Assembly: GCA_001817425.1 (NCBI GenBank)
Contig: MHII01000035.1
Span: 904-42,959, forward strand
Origin: Candidatus Buchananbacteria bacterium RIFCSPHIGHO2_02_FULL_39_17
GTDB taxonomy: Bacteria > Patescibacteriota > Patescibacteriia > Buchananbacterales > UBA6539
Direction of reading: 5' to 3'
Length of the DNA: 42,056 nt
Part shown: piece by piece, positions 22,967-31,359 of the stretch
How positions within the stretch are numbered: position 1 is the stretch's first letter
Layout: the number at the start of each line of letters is the position of its first letter
Notes under the pieces: model-generated
What the model was told of the DNA's origin: nothing
The model's database searches: none
Seen by the model: only the letters and a program-made list of their open reading frames with translations
Program-made: the position numbers and the translations under genes

Positions 22967-23917
22967 TTAAAAATATTTTAATATCTTGCCGACTAAATCT
23001 TTTTGGCCGCGCAAAAAATCTTTGCCGGTCATTTTTTTTTTACCCTCTAACTGGACGGTTTTAAGTTCAACCGCGCCTTGACCACACTTAACCGCCAAAC
23101 CGCTATTTGGTCCTAAAAACACCTCACCCGACTTCAGATTAGCCTTAAAATCACCCTCTGAAACGCTTAAATTTGCGATTTTCAGGCGCTTTTGACCTAA
23201 ATGCGTAAAAATCCCTGGCCAAGAGGAAAAGGCTCGTTTTTGGCGGTCTAAAAAATCAGCTGATTTTTGCCAGTCAACCTGCCCATCTTGACGCTTAATG
23301 ATTTGAGTAAAACTGGCTAAAGATTCATTTTGATTGATGAACTTAATTTTGCCTTCAAGATAAAGGGGGATTGTCTCAATTAAAATTTTTGACCCCACTT
23401 CAGCTAATTTCCGGCTAAGAGTTTCGTTATTATCGTTTTTATCAACCGCGACTACCTCCTGGTTCAAAATCGGTCCGGCATCAACCACCTCCGTCATTTT
23501 AATAATACTCACTCCGGTTTTTTCCTCGCCGTTTAAAATCGCACCTTGGATCGGCGAAGCGCCACGATATTTTGGCAGAAGCGACGGATGCAAATTTAAA
23601 AAGCCATAAACTGGCTTTTTTAAAATTTCAGCCGGAATAATCATGCCGTAAGCGACTAAAATCGCTAGATCAACTTTATCTTTTTCAAAAATTTTTTTTA
23701 ATTCAATTTTATTTTTTGGCTGAGCGATTTTTAAACCATTGGACAAGGCTAGTTCTTTAACCGGCGGGGAAGTAAGCTTTTGTTTCCGGCCAAGAGGCTG
23801 ATCCGGCTGGGTAATAATTAAATTAGGCTTAAATCCATTTTTGATTAAGCTTTCTAAAACTATGCCTGCGAATTCCGGCGTGCCAAAAAAGACGATTTTA
23901 GATTGAAAAAAAACCAT
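22967..23917 (-). CDS. fmt: Methionyl-tRNA formyltransferase
   Basis: Fmt formylates initiator Met-tRNA. The 316-aa protein opens KIVFFGTPEFAGIVLESL. The catalytic triad region is visible: Asn108 and His110 in FLNLHPSLLPKYRGASPIQ, and Asp146 in EVVDAGPIL. The C-terminal OB-like tRNA-binding domain follows (QVDWQKSADFLDRQKRAFSSWPG). It is downstream of def on the minus strand across an 80-bp palindromic spacer, the usual def-fmt pairing. Its stop lies ten bases from the convergent wzy-like stop, leaving no room for a separate terminator. Confidence 0.97.
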   Translation of the reverse strand: MVFFQSKIVFFGTPEFAGIVLESLIKNGFKPNLIITQPDQPLGRKQKLTSPPVKELALSNGLKIAQPKNKIELKKIFEKDKVDLAILVAYGMIIPAEILKKPVYGFLNLHPSLLPKYRGASPIQGAILNGEEKTGVSIIKMTEVVDAGPILNQEVVAVDKNDNNETLSRKLAEVGSKILIETIPLYLEGKIKFINQNESLASFTQIIKRQDGQVDWQKSADFLDRQKRAFSSWPGIFTHLGQKRLKIANLSVSEGDFKANLKSGEVFLGPNSGLAVKCGQGAVELKTVQLEGKKKMTGKDFLRGQKDLVGKILKYF

Positions 23918-23997
23918 AAATAATTTTGAATTTTTAAATTCGAATTTCGATTCAATATTTTAATATTCGAAATTGAATCAAAATTAAAAATTGGAAT
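23918..23997. repeat. AAATTCGAATTT-type palindromic spacer between def and fmt
   Basis: Nested words (gaatttttaaattcgaatttc, gattcaatattttaatattcgaaattgaatc, caaaattaaaaattgg) are self-complementary. The spacer at 38168-38266 uses the same set, including TTGAATATTCAA. Confidence 0.7.
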
Positions 23998-24537
23998 TTA
24001 AAAATTGTTAGTCATACTTTCTAATATCTCCTTTCCTTTCGTAATCTCTTTCGTTTTGTCAATAAATAAAACCCCATTTAAATGATCAACTTCATGCTGA
24101 ATCACCCGGGCAAAAAATCCGGTAGCTTTAAATTTAATTTTTTTACCTTCCTGATCTAAAGCTTTAACTTTAATTTTTAACGATCTTTTTACCAAGCCAA
24201 AAACTTCAGGGATACTCAAACAACCTTCTTCGCCCAATTCTTTATGAAAAGAACGCCGAGTAATTTTTGGATTAATCAAAACTACTAATGACACTTCCCG
24301 CTGATTGGGATAACGCGGATTATCAGATAATATTTCAATTAGAGCAATCCTTTTAGAAACTCCAATTTGCGGCGCAGCCAAACCAACCCCTGCGTTTTCT
24401 CTCATGGTTTTTGCCATATTTAAAATTAACTGCTTAATTTCCTGATTTTGCAGTTCCTTTTGCTTAAGTTCTCGAGCTTTTTCCCTTAAAATTTGAGAGG
24501 GATAAATTTCCAATGGTAATGGTAATGTCTTGATCAT
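23998..24537 (-). CDS. def: Peptide deformylase
   Basis: Def removes the N-formyl group from new proteins. The 179-aa metalloenzyme shows all three motifs: GVGLAAPQIG (50-59), EEGCLSIP with metal ligand Cys106, and QHEVDHLNG with His148, Glu149 and His152. The N-terminal Pro-rich start (LPLPLEIYPSQILREKA) is normal. With fmt directly downstream, it provides the formylation-deformylation cycle. The insertion near SDNPRYPNQREVSLVV is slightly long but common. Confidence 0.98.
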   Translation of the reverse strand: MIKTLPLPLEIYPSQILREKARELKQKELQNQEIKQLILNMAKTMRENAGVGLAAPQIGVSKRIALIEILSDNPRYPNQREVSLVVLINPKITRRSFHKELGEEGCLSIPEVFGLVKRSLKIKVKALDQEGKKIKFKATGFFARVIQHEVDHLNGVLFIDKTKEITKGKEILESMTNNF

Positions 24538-24598
24538 AGTAATAATTAATTGTCAAAACTAATAATATTATACATTATACCTTAATCATTATAAATTA

Positions 24599-24736
24599 TC
24601 ATAATTCCTTCTCTATCTCCAAAATCTTTTTTTCTAGCTGACTATAAGCTAATTGATCTTTTTTGAGATAAGCTTCAAGCTGCAGGGTGAGATAATGTTT
24701 TAGTTGATCGATGACCAAATCTTTTTTGTTGACCAT
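24599..24736 (-). CDS. Small helical protein (45 aa) upstream of def
   Basis: A short minus-strand frame encodes MVNKKDLVIDQLKHYLTLQL and a continuing amphipathic helix ending LEKKILEIEKEL. Heptad-like spacing of Leu/Ile suggests a coiled coil. There is no SD, membrane helix or known family. It sits 61 bases upstream of def in the same direction, so it could be co-transcribed. Preservation of a clean frame in this AT-rich gap supports it, but its small size limits certainty. Confidence 0.5.
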   Translation of the reverse strand: MVNKKDLVIDQLKHYLTLQLEAYLKKDQLAYSQLEKKILEIEKEL

Positions 24737-24761
24737 TGGTTTTTATTTTAATGATGAAACG

Positions 24762-24795
24762 AAAATCCCCAATTTTTTTGGGGAAAATTACTGGA
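24762..24795. terminator. Hairpin with A/T tails upstream of the def unit
   Basis: AATCCCC / GGGGAAAA around AATTTTTTT. It could act as a terminator for minus-strand transcription entering the unit, or be part of its leader. The remaining bases to 24872 show nothing else. Confidence 0.45.
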
Positions 24796-24872
24796 AAAAT
24801 TTATTATAACGCTCTAAATTTTTTCTGTCAACCCGCTTAAATTCTCCAATCCTGTGAAAAATTATAACTTAA

Positions 24873-24901
24873 TTGACTTTTTTAAAATAATCAGCTAAGA
24901 T
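24873..24901 (+). promoter_or_regulatory. Promoter of the 64-aa membrane protein
   Basis: TTGACT (24873-24878), 17 bp, TAAGAT (24896-24901). The leader is about 54 nt, with GAGGAAAGGAG before the ATG. Confidence 0.75.
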
Positions 24902-24961
24902 CATTTATGCCTCATTCGCGGCAATTTTTGATCTTTATAACTTTTGAGGAAAGGAGAAAAA

Positions 24962-25156
24962 ATGTCAACAACGATCTTTTCCACACTTATCTTTCTTCTC
25001 ATTTTTGCCTTTTACCTTGTGATTAATGTCGGTCTTTATCGGTATTTTTTTGAAAAAAGATCATCAAAAACTAAAAAGTTTTTGAAAATCTTGGGCGGTT
25101 TACCATTATTAGCCCTACTGGCTCATCTTTTAAACGACAAAACCTTGCCCGGATAA
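24962..25156 (+). CDS. Small membrane protein (64 aa)
   Basis: The AAGGAG at 24951-24956 selects ATG 24962 rather than the GTG/ATG-like codon at 24944. The product has one long N-terminal hydrophobic helix (IFSTLIFLLIFAFYLVINVGL), a basic stretch (FEKRSSKTKKFLK) and a weaker second hydrophobic segment (LPLLALLAHLL). This predicts one or two membrane passes. I do not recognise a family. It is another single-gene unit with near-consensus promoter, SD and terminator. Confidence 0.75.
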   Translation: MSTTIFSTLIFLLIFAFYLVINVGLYRYFFEKRSSKTKKFLKILGGLPLLALLAHLLNDKTLPG

Positions 25157-25224
25157 TGACAAGGGTAAAAATGATGATGCCGATGACGGCAGTGATCTTT
25201 GATTTATTCCATTCTTTTTTTCTG

Positions 25225-25247
25225 GCCAACCTCCGTTGGCTTTTTTT
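25225..25247 (+). terminator. Terminator of the 64-aa gene
   Basis: GCCAAC (25225-25230) / GTTGGC (25235-25240), loop CTCC, followed by seven T residues. Confidence 0.85.
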
Positions 25248-25288
25248 ATTTGCTTTTTTTATTAAAAAATTCTATCTTTATAGATAAT

Positions 25289-25582
25289 ATGTCATTAAAA
25301 CCCCAGACAACAAAAATTAATCGTGGCCCCCAGCATTTTAAAGATATTTTAAGTCAAAAATCGACCACCAGACCGCCAGCTTATCCTTGGCAGGAATTGG
25401 CTTTACAGATTATTGAGCAGTTAAATATTCCATCGAAAAAACGAAATTCTGTTTTTAAAGTCTGCAAGCAAAATCCGCGAGATTACATAGTTAAATGTTT
25501 AAACGAAACTAAAGAATTAGCAAAAACTGGTGAACCATGGCGATATTTTTTTAAATTGGTAAATAAAAAAACTGGCTCTTGA
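25289..25582 (+). CDS. Hypothetical protein (97 aa), basic and helical
   Basis: ATG 25289 is chosen because the longer frame begins inside the preceding terminator and would add an unrelated hydrophobic stretch. The product starts MSLKPQTTKINRGPQHFKDI. Its conserved-looking core is PWQELALQIIEQLNIPSKKR, then FKVCKQNPRDYIVKCLNETKEL and PWRYFFKLVNKK. It is basic, helical and soluble. The PWQ...KK.R...K.CK..P......ETKEL layout could be a nucleic-acid-binding helical domain, but I cannot name a family. It converges with the LigB-like gene. Confidence 0.7.
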   Translation: MSLKPQTTKINRGPQHFKDILSQKSTTRPPAYPWQELALQIIEQLNIPSKKRNSVFKVCKQNPRDYIVKCLNETKELAKTGEPWRYFFKLVNKKTGS

Positions 25583-25621
25583 TTTATTTGCCAGCTTGGT
25601 TTATCTGATTTACTAAAATAA

Positions 25622-26419
25622 TCAAACTAACCGAAAATTGCAAATCAAATAACCAACGCCAAACGGCCCTTCATAAGATAAAACTTCCGGTTTGATATTT
25701 AAAGATTCAGTCATACCGGCCAAAATAATAATTGAACGCAAGCCGCATTCTGCGGCTTCTTTAATTAATCCTGAATCAAGCACTAACAAGCCATTAAAGT
25801 TTTTAGCTTTAATTAAATCCACAACTTTTTTATCAAATTCTTTGCCTTGGGCTGAATAACCGGCTGGCGCATCTTTGGTTAAAGTGTGAGCTAAATCTCC
25901 AGAAGCAATGACCGCAATCCGTTTATTGAGTTTGGCTAATTGACGATAAAGGAACTGGCCGAATTCAAAATGTTTTTGATAATTAAGGCCGGAATAGGTA
26001 ATAGGTACAATCGGCAAATTTTTTAAATGTTTGGTCAGAAAATAAAGTGGTACGGCAAAACCATGATCAATTTCCGGCTCACTGATCATAACCATCGGCG
26101 CTGCCTGATTGCTCTCATCTGATGCCCGAATTTCCTGAATGGTCATAAAATCACTGCGGAATTTCAGCTCCAAACTAAAATCGCCGAATTCTTTAAAATT
26201 CGCCGCATAATCCGGATTTAAATTAATATTAAAATACTCCGGCGAGACTTTGCCGTGCGGTGAAATTAAAACCAGGCTTTCGGGTTTGGCGGCATAAAGC
26301 TCCTGCTCTAATTTTTTAAACGCTTCCTCGGTTTTTTTCAACTTGACTAAATTATCCTTACCAATCTCCGGGATTAAAACCGGCGGATGAGGAGTAATCG
26401 CCGCAAAAACTAAAGGCAT
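25622..26419 (-). CDS. LigB/MEMO-like class III extradiol dioxygenase family protein
   Basis: This 265-aa protein belongs to the LigB/MEMO fold. The N-terminus AAITPHPPVLIPEIG places a metal-ligand-type His at position 11. LVLISPHGKVSPEYFNI carries the second conserved His, followed by EIDHGFAVPLYFLTKHL and later VIASGDLAHTL. The close, VLSYEGPFGVGYLI, is typical of AmmeMemoRadiSam system protein B and LigB-like enzymes. Whether it cleaves an aromatic ring or acts as a MEMO-like protein in radical-SAM modification cannot be told. No AMMECR1 or radical-SAM partner is nearby. Confidence 0.88.
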   Translation of the reverse strand: MPLVFAAITPHPPVLIPEIGKDNLVKLKKTEEAFKKLEQELYAAKPESLVLISPHGKVSPEYFNINLNPDYAANFKEFGDFSLELKFRSDFMTIQEIRASDESNQAAPMVMISEPEIDHGFAVPLYFLTKHLKNLPIVPITYSGLNYQKHFEFGQFLYRQLAKLNKRIAVIASGDLAHTLTKDAPAGYSAQGKEFDKKVVDLIKAKNFNGLLVLDSGLIKEAAECGLRSIIILAGMTESLNIKPEVLSYEGPFGVGYLICNFRLV

Positions 26420-26464
26420 AATAAATAATTCAAAAGTTAAAAATCAAAAATCAAAATTTTGGTT

Positions 26465-26498
26465 GGTCGCCGCTTGCCTACATAGGTAGGCGGCGACC
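26465..26498. repeat. GC-rich hairpin upstream of the LigB-like gene
   Basis: GGTCGCC...GCCTAC / GTAGGC...GGCGACC with an ATA loop and small asymmetry, flanked by word-repeat DNA (tcaaaaatcaaaa, gagatttgagatttg). Confidence 0.7.
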
Positions 26499-26528
26499 TT
26501 CATTATTTTTGAGATTTGAGATTTGATT

Positions 26529-27875
26529 TTATTCCAAGTCTTCGCCTAGCAGATGAACATCAACTGCCTGTTTGCTCGTCATAACTATATTATCCCACTT
26601 ATAACCAAATTTGACAAATGCCGTTTCGGTTTTAATCCAGCGCCGATTGCCGTCAGAAATCACGTAAACTTTATTGTTATTATCGGCTTTAATTAATTCG
26701 CCGTCTTTAAATTTAACTGGCTCACCGTCAGGATATTTTCCCAGTTCTTCAGCGCTGACTTGGGTTAAAATTTTATTTTTAAAATTAACCGCCATTATCT
26801 CGCGAGAATAAATCGGCTGTTTCACGCCGCTTTCAACATAATAAACCCCACCGCTTAATTTATTCTGCAAAAGCGCACCGGTTGGATAAAGACTATCGCT
26901 CGTAATTTCCTGGCCATAGGTATAACCGGATAAATCGGCGATGGATGCCTCAAGCACCTCGTCCGAATTAAATCCTAAACGCTGAAAAACTTCCGGCGAG
27001 GTGATATAGCGCAAAGTCGTATCAACTAAAAGATAAATCTTTCCTTCCGGCGTTTTTAAAAGCGAATAATTATGAAATTTAATTTCTGGCGCGGTTTCAT
27101 ATTTTTCCAAATCCAAGCGGGGGACAACTAAAATCTTTTTAGGGTCAAATCGGGAAATCAGAATGCCCCAGGAAGTAATCAGCCGGCGCGTCCCCGATTC
27201 AATCAGCCAAACCGCCGGGCTGTCATTGGCTTTAAGTAAAGACCCGTCCGGATAATTTCTGCCAAAATATTCTTGGTAAAGCTGATAAAATCTTTTGTTG
27301 CCCGAGTAATGCGGCGTGTAATTATAAAAACCAGCAGTTGCCTGATTGACCGGTGTAATCTGATAACCATCAATCTCATACTGTTGTCCCGCCTGATAAG
27401 TCCAAAGATTAGGCTGATTTAAGTATTGCCGAAACTGCCAAGCCGCGCCATCAACTTGCTTGCCAAAACTCAAAGTCTTGGGACTACAAACCCCGTCATC
27501 AGGACAACGATAGCCCATAGCTTTATCTAACTGATTTTGGCTGGGATCAAGGTCGGTAATTAAACTCTGCTCTTTCTGCAAGGTGGCTAAAAGCACGCGG
27601 GGATTAATCTGACTTTCTTGAGCCGCTTGCCAAATAATTTCCGCCGCTTTTTTATTAACTCCTTGATAGTCAGGCAAAATTAATTTAGCTAAAACACTAT
27701 TTTTATTTTCCAAAAAATACTGAATTTCACTTAGAGAGAGTGAATGATAATCAGTTAATTCCTCGTTTGTAAGAATAAAGTGCGGATTAAAAAAATAATT
27801 AGCCGCGCTTACTGGCAAGTAGCTAATGGCAAATAGCAGATAACTTGTAGCAACGAATTTAAATATTTTTCTCAT
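26529..27875 (-). CDS. Secreted protein with four beta-rich repeats and a lysozyme-like N-terminal region
   Basis: ATG 27875 gives a clean signal peptide (MRKIFKFVATSYLLFAISYL, ending VSA); an ATG 21 bases upstream only adds MRVVNCF. The 448-aa product has an N-terminal region (about 30-200) with AAQESQINPRVLLATLQKEQSLI, the helix pattern of transglycosylase-like domains, and GAAWQFRQYLNQP. Four repeats of about 55-60 aa follow (VWLIESGTRRLI, IYLLVDTTLRYI, VYYVESGVKQPI, VYVISDGNRRWI). Such repeats occur in secreted wall-associated proteins. A role in cell-wall remodelling or surface binding is likely; activity is not proven. Confidence 0.8.
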   Translation of the reverse strand: MRKIFKFVATSYLLFAISYLPVSAANYFFNPHFILTNEELTDYHSLSLSEIQYFLENKNSVLAKLILPDYQGVNKKAAEIIWQAAQESQINPRVLLATLQKEQSLITDLDPSQNQLDKAMGYRCPDDGVCSPKTLSFGKQVDGAAWQFRQYLNQPNLWTYQAGQQYEIDGYQITPVNQATAGFYNYTPHYSGNKRFYQLYQEYFGRNYPDGSLLKANDSPAVWLIESGTRRLITSWGILISRFDPKKILVVPRLDLEKYETAPEIKFHNYSLLKTPEGKIYLLVDTTLRYITSPEVFQRLGFNSDEVLEASIADLSGYTYGQEITSDSLYPTGALLQNKLSGGVYYVESGVKQPIYSREIMAVNFKNKILTQVSAEELGKYPDGEPVKFKDGELIKADNNNKVYVISDGNRRWIKTETAFVKFGYKWDNIVMTSKQAVDVHLLGEDLE

Positions 27876-27936
27876 GAAACAATTTACAACCCTCAATTAT
27901 AATAATATTATACCATAGATAGACTCAAATAATGAA

Positions 27937-27965
27937 TTGACTTTTAAAAAGCACCGTGATAAGAC
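27937..27965 (+). promoter_or_regulatory. Promoter of the 72-aa membrane protein
   Basis: TTGACT (27937-27942), 17 bp, TAAGAC (27960-27965) with an extended TGA just upstream. Confidence 0.7.
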
Positions 27966-28001
27966 TAGAATAGTAAATCTCGAAAAACGGAGGGTAGGAA
28001 A

Positions 28002-28220
28002 ATGGAAAAATTAATGGTTTTCTTGACAGTATTGGCCTGGATTTTTGGCACCTTAGCCACAATTATCACTCTACATCGAATGTACCGGACGGCCAAATGG
28101 GGGGCGAAATATGGTCATCTAATGACTGAACATCAAAAGGATATCGCTGGCCGCCATTTTGCTTTTGGCTTACCGCTGATTATCGCTATCGTCTGTTGGG
28201 CCTTTATTATTATCTTTTGA
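28002..28220 (+). CDS. Small two-helix membrane protein (72 aa)
   Basis: A GGAGGGTAGG lies just upstream of ATG 28002. The product has an N-terminal helix (LMVFLTVLAWIFGTLATIITL) and a C-terminal helix (FGLPLIIAIVCWAFIII). They are joined by a basic, His-rich loop (HRMYRTAKWGAKYGHLMTEHQ, then DIAGRHF). Both termini probably lie on the same side. I do not recognise a family. It is a single-gene unit with its own promoter and terminator. Confidence 0.78.
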   Translation: MEKLMVFLTVLAWIFGTLATIITLHRMYRTAKWGAKYGHLMTEHQKDIAGRHFAFGLPLIIAIVCWAFIIIF

Positions 28221-28267
28221 AAAAAAAGGTATTGTTAAGCTCTATCTAAAGGTAGATGATGATCAAT

Positions 28268-28304
28268 GAGGGGTATATGTTTAATCAAACCCCTCTCTTT
28301 TTTT
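28268..28304 (+). terminator. Terminator of the 72-aa gene
   Basis: GAGGGG (28268-28273) / CCCCTC (28290-28295) with a 16-nt loop and a TTTTTTT tail. Confidence 0.82.
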
Positions 28305-28332
28305 ACAAAAATTAGCAATTAATGAAAAAGTT

Positions 28333-28341
28333 TGCTAAAAT
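28333..28341 (+). promoter_or_regulatory. Extended -10 giving a leaderless thpR transcript
   Basis: TTGC-TAAAAT: the hexamer ends at 28341 and the ATG is at 28348, where transcription is expected to begin. No SD is possible. Confidence 0.65.
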
Positions 28342-28347
28342 ATTATT

Positions 28348-28902
28348 ATGAAAAAACGGGTTTTTATTGCGATTAATTTACCGCTAGCAATCAAAGAAGA
28401 ACTAAACAAATTAATTTCGCGAACAAAAAAAATCAACTCAAGCCAGTCCATCCGTTATGTTAAAGCGAAAAATATTCATTTAACTTTACACTTTCTAGGT
28501 TATTTAAATGAAGACCAAATTAATCAGGTCAAAAATGTTTTGAAGAGTCTGGCTAAAGATTTCCAAGAAACGGTTTTAATCACCAAAAAAATTGATGCTT
28601 TTCCGAATTTAAACCAGCCGCGAGTGATTTTTTTAAGTTGCCCAGAGAGGGCAGGGGAGAATCTAATTAAGCTCCAGAAAAATTTAGGGGAAAATTTAAA
28701 AAAAATCGGAATTATTCTTGATCATCGGCTTTGGCAACCTCATTTAACTTTAGCCAGAATTTTCGGCCATTGCCAATTTAAAACTCAAAATTTAATCATA
28801 CCGAAATTGGAAATACCGGTTAATAGCCTTGAACTAATGGAAAGCCAATTAAGCCCCTTTGGCGCGGAATATAAAGTTTTAGCCAGCTACACATTAAAAT
28901 AA
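28348..28902 (+). CDS. thpR: RNA 2',3'-cyclic phosphodiesterase (2'-5' RNA ligase family)
   Basis: This 184-aa protein of the 2H phosphoesterase superfamily carries both HxTx motifs: HLTL at 44-47 and HLTL at 132-135. The N-terminal RVFIAINLP and PFGAEYKVLASYTL at the end match ThpR/LigT. It hydrolyses or joins 2',5' or cyclic phosphate RNA ends, possibly in tRNA processing. The gene follows a leaderless-type promoter and is separated from the next gene by a word-repeat spacer (28903-28995). Confidence 0.94.
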   Translation: MKKRVFIAINLPLAIKEELNKLISRTKKINSSQSIRYVKAKNIHLTLHFLGYLNEDQINQVKNVLKSLAKDFQETVLITKKIDAFPNLNQPRVIFLSCPERAGENLIKLQKNLGENLKKIGIILDHRLWQPHLTLARIFGHCQFKTQNLIIPKLEIPVNSLELMESQLSPFGAEYKVLASYTLK

Positions 28903-28995
28903 ATTTTCAATTATCAATTACCAATTTTCAATGAATTAAATTTCCAATTAATTATAAATAGTGTTTGAAATTAGAAATTAAAAATTATTTAAAAT

Positions 28996-29139
28996 ATGAG
29001 AGACCATTCCGGCAGAAAATACAATAAAACCAAAGTCACTCGCTTCCGGAGTAAAAGCACTTTTAGGGCTGACAATCCGCAAAAAATTGCTCGCTTTAAA
29101 TTCAGCCAACCTTTGCCGCGGCCAAAAAAATTAATTTAA
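28996..29139 (+). CDS. Small basic protein (47 aa)
   Basis: The frame MRDHSGRKYNKTKVTRFRSK continues STFRADNPQKIARFKFSQPLP and ends RPKKLI. It is strongly basic (about a third Arg or Lys), without hydrophobic segments, suggesting nucleic-acid or ribosome association. It ends one base before the next start codon, so it is probably translated with the WecG-like gene. No family is recognised. Confidence 0.6.
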   Translation: MRDHSGRKYNKTKVTRFRSKSTFRADNPQKIARFKFSQPLPRPKKLI

Positions 29140-29140
29140 T

Positions 29141-29893
29141 ATGACGAAAGTTGAAATTCTTGGCGTTAAAATTGATAATTTATCCCTACAAGAAATTTTA
29201 GAAAAAGTCAGCCAATTTTTAGAATCAAAAAACCAGCATTTTATTGTCACCCCGAATCCGGAATTTTTAGTCGCCGCCGAAAAAGACAAAAATTTTAAAG
29301 AAATTTTAAATTACGCGGATATTGTTTGCGCTGACGGGATTGGTTTAATTTATGCCGCAAAATTTTTAGGAAAAATTTTATGGCGGACCACTGGCGTTGA
29401 TTTACTCTGGGCAATTTGTCATTTGGCTGAACAAAAAAATTGTTCAATCTATTTTTTAGGCGCGGCGGAAGGTGTAGCCGAAAAAACCGTTGCCGTTTTA
29501 AAAAAATATTTTCCTCATCTTATTATCGCCGGCGCCCAGAGCGGGGGATTAATTGCTGATCCAAAACAAATTGAATCTCGCTTAATCTATGAAATTTCCA
29601 AAACTAAACCAAAAATAATTTTTGTTGCCCTTGGTCAGGTTAAACAGGAAAAATGGATTTTTTACCACTTGGATAAATTGCCGTCGGTAAAAGTCGCCAT
29701 CGGCGTCGGCGGCGCCTTTGATTATTTAGCCGGCGAAGTCAACCGCGCTCCAGAAATAATTAGAACCTTAGGCTTGGAATGGCTTTATCGCCTGATTAAT
29801 CAACCAGGTCGTTTAAAAAGAGTTATAAACGCCGTCGTAATTTTTCCTTTTTTAATAATAAAATCAAAAATTTTTCCAAAAAATATTGACTAA
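29141..29893 (+). CDS. WecG/TagA/CpsF family glycosyltransferase
   Basis: This 250-aa GT26-type enzyme has the family markers. TPNPEFLVAAEKDKNFKEIL is followed by DIVCADGIGLIYAAKFLG with the catalytic Asp, then RTTGVDLL, IYFLGAAEGVAEKTV and IFVALGQVKQEKWI. The C-terminal GVGGAFDYLAGEVNRAPEII is followed by LEWLYRLINQPGRLKRV, the membrane-binding tail. Such enzymes add ManNAc, ManNAcA or glucose to undecaprenyl-linked GlcNAc. It probably belongs with the polysaccharide functions upstream, although it lies beside gltX. Confidence 0.95.
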   Translation: MTKVEILGVKIDNLSLQEILEKVSQFLESKNQHFIVTPNPEFLVAAEKDKNFKEILNYADIVCADGIGLIYAAKFLGKILWRTTGVDLLWAICHLAEQKNCSIYFLGAAEGVAEKTVAVLKKYFPHLIIAGAQSGGLIADPKQIESRLIYEISKTKPKIIFVALGQVKQEKWIFYHLDKLPSVKVAIGVGGAFDYLAGEVNRAPEIIRTLGLEWLYRLINQPGRLKRVINAVVIFPFLIIKSKIFPKNID

Positions 29894-29900
29894 ATTTTCT

Positions 29901-31334
29901 ATGCCTAAACAAGTGGTTACCCGTTTTGCCCCCAGCCCGACTGGTTTTTTGCATGTCGGCGGCTTAAGGACCGCTCTTTATAATTTTTTATTTGCCCAAA
30001 AAAATCAAGGCCGATTTTTATTCAGAATTGAAGACACGGATCAAAAAAGAGCAGTTCCGGGCGCGATGAATGACTTAAAAAAAATCCTTAAATCATTTGG
30101 CTTAAAATGGGATAATAAAAAAATCATTATCCAATCAAAACGATTAAAAATTTACCAAAAATTTGGCAAACAACTGATTACCCAAAAAAAAGCTTACTAT
30201 TGTTTTTGCCCCGAAGAACGATTGGCTGAATTAAGAAAAAATCAAATTGCTCAAAATTTGCCGCCTCGCTACGATGGTTTGTGCCGCAACTTAGAAAAAA
30301 CGGAAATTGAAAAAAAATTAAAAAGTGACTTGCCTTATGTTATTCGCTTTAAAATACCGCAAACTGGCATTACTGAATTTAACGACCTGATTCGGGGCAA
30401 AGTCAGTTTTGACAATAAAATTTTAGACGATCAAATTTTGATTAAATCAGACGGCTTTCCCACTTATCACTTAGCTTCCGTCACTGATGACCACGAAATG
30501 AGAATTACCCACGTTATTAGGGGAGAAGAGTGGCTGCCCTCAACACCCAAGCATATTTTGCTTTATGAGGCTTTGGGCTGGGAAAAGCCGGAATTTGCGC
30601 ATTTACCCCTGCTTTTAAATCCAGATCGATCAAAACTCTCTAAACGTCAAGGTGATATCAGTGTTGAAGAATATCTGAAAAAAGGCTATTTGCCCGAGAC
30701 TTTGCTTAATTTTATTTTACTTTTAGGTTGGAATCCCGGAACCAACCAGGAAATATTTAGTTTAAAAGAAATGATTAAAATTTTTAGCCTGGAAAAAATT
30801 AATAAAGCCGGCGCCGTGTTTGATCTCCAAAAATTAGATTGGCTAAACGGTTATTATCTCCGTCATCTGTCATTAAAAGAATTAGCCAAATTGTCTCAAC
30901 CATTTTTTAAAGCCGCCGGCATTAAAAAAGGACTAAAGACGCTTGAGCCAGTCGTTGCCACTGAACAACAACGAATTAAAAAATTAGAGGAAATCGTGAT
31001 GGCCACTGAATTTTTCTTTCAAGAACCGACTTACGACAAAAAACTACTTCTCTGGAAACAAATGTCATCTGAACAAGCGGCGAAAAATTTAAAAATTTTA
31101 TTGGCTGAATTAAATTTAATTGCAGAAAACGATTGGCAGCAAAAAAAATTAGAAAATAAAATAACAAATTTCATTAATGATCAAAAACTATCAATAGGGG
31201 AGATGCTCTGGCCGATGCGCGTCGCCCTAACTGGCCGCCAAGCCAGCCCGGGTAATTTTGAGGTGGCCGCAATTTTAGGCAAGAAAAAAACTCTTGAACG
31301 GATCAAATATGCCATTGCTCTTCTTGAAAAATAA
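29901..31334 (+). CDS. gltX: Glutamyl-tRNA synthetase
   Basis: GltX charges tRNA-Glu (and perhaps tRNA-Gln if an amidotransferase exists). ATG 29901 is preferred over a TTG at 29886 that overlaps the previous gene. The 477-aa class I enzyme has TRFAPSPTGFLHVGGLRTAL (HIGH-equivalent HVGG at 18-21), FRIEDTDQKR, YHLASVTDDHEMRITHVIRG and the KMSKS-equivalent SKLSKRQGD. The anticodon-binding helical domain ends with the family WPMRVALTG. It is intact and of normal length. Confidence 0.97.
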   Translation: MPKQVVTRFAPSPTGFLHVGGLRTALYNFLFAQKNQGRFLFRIEDTDQKRAVPGAMNDLKKILKSFGLKWDNKKIIIQSKRLKIYQKFGKQLITQKKAYYCFCPEERLAELRKNQIAQNLPPRYDGLCRNLEKTEIEKKLKSDLPYVIRFKIPQTGITEFNDLIRGKVSFDNKILDDQILIKSDGFPTYHLASVTDDHEMRITHVIRGEEWLPSTPKHILLYEALGWEKPEFAHLPLLLNPDRSKLSKRQGDISVEEYLKKGYLPETLLNFILLLGWNPGTNQEIFSLKEMIKIFSLEKINKAGAVFDLQKLDWLNGYYLRHLSLKELAKLSQPFFKAAGIKKGLKTLEPVVATEQQRIKKLEEIVMATEFFFQEPTYDKKLLLWKQMSSEQAAKNLKILLAELNLIAENDWQQKKLENKITNFINDQKLSIGEMLWPMRVALTGRQASPGNFEVAAILGKKKTLERIKYAIALLEK

Positions 31335-31343
31335 TCAAAAACC

Positions 31344-31352
31344 TGCTATAAT
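31344..31352 (+). promoter_or_regulatory. Extended -10 of the EnvC-like gene
   Basis: TGC-TATAAT, with the hexamer ending eight bases before ATG 31360. The transcript would start at or just before the ATG. Confidence 0.7.
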
Positions 31353-31359
31353 ATAATTA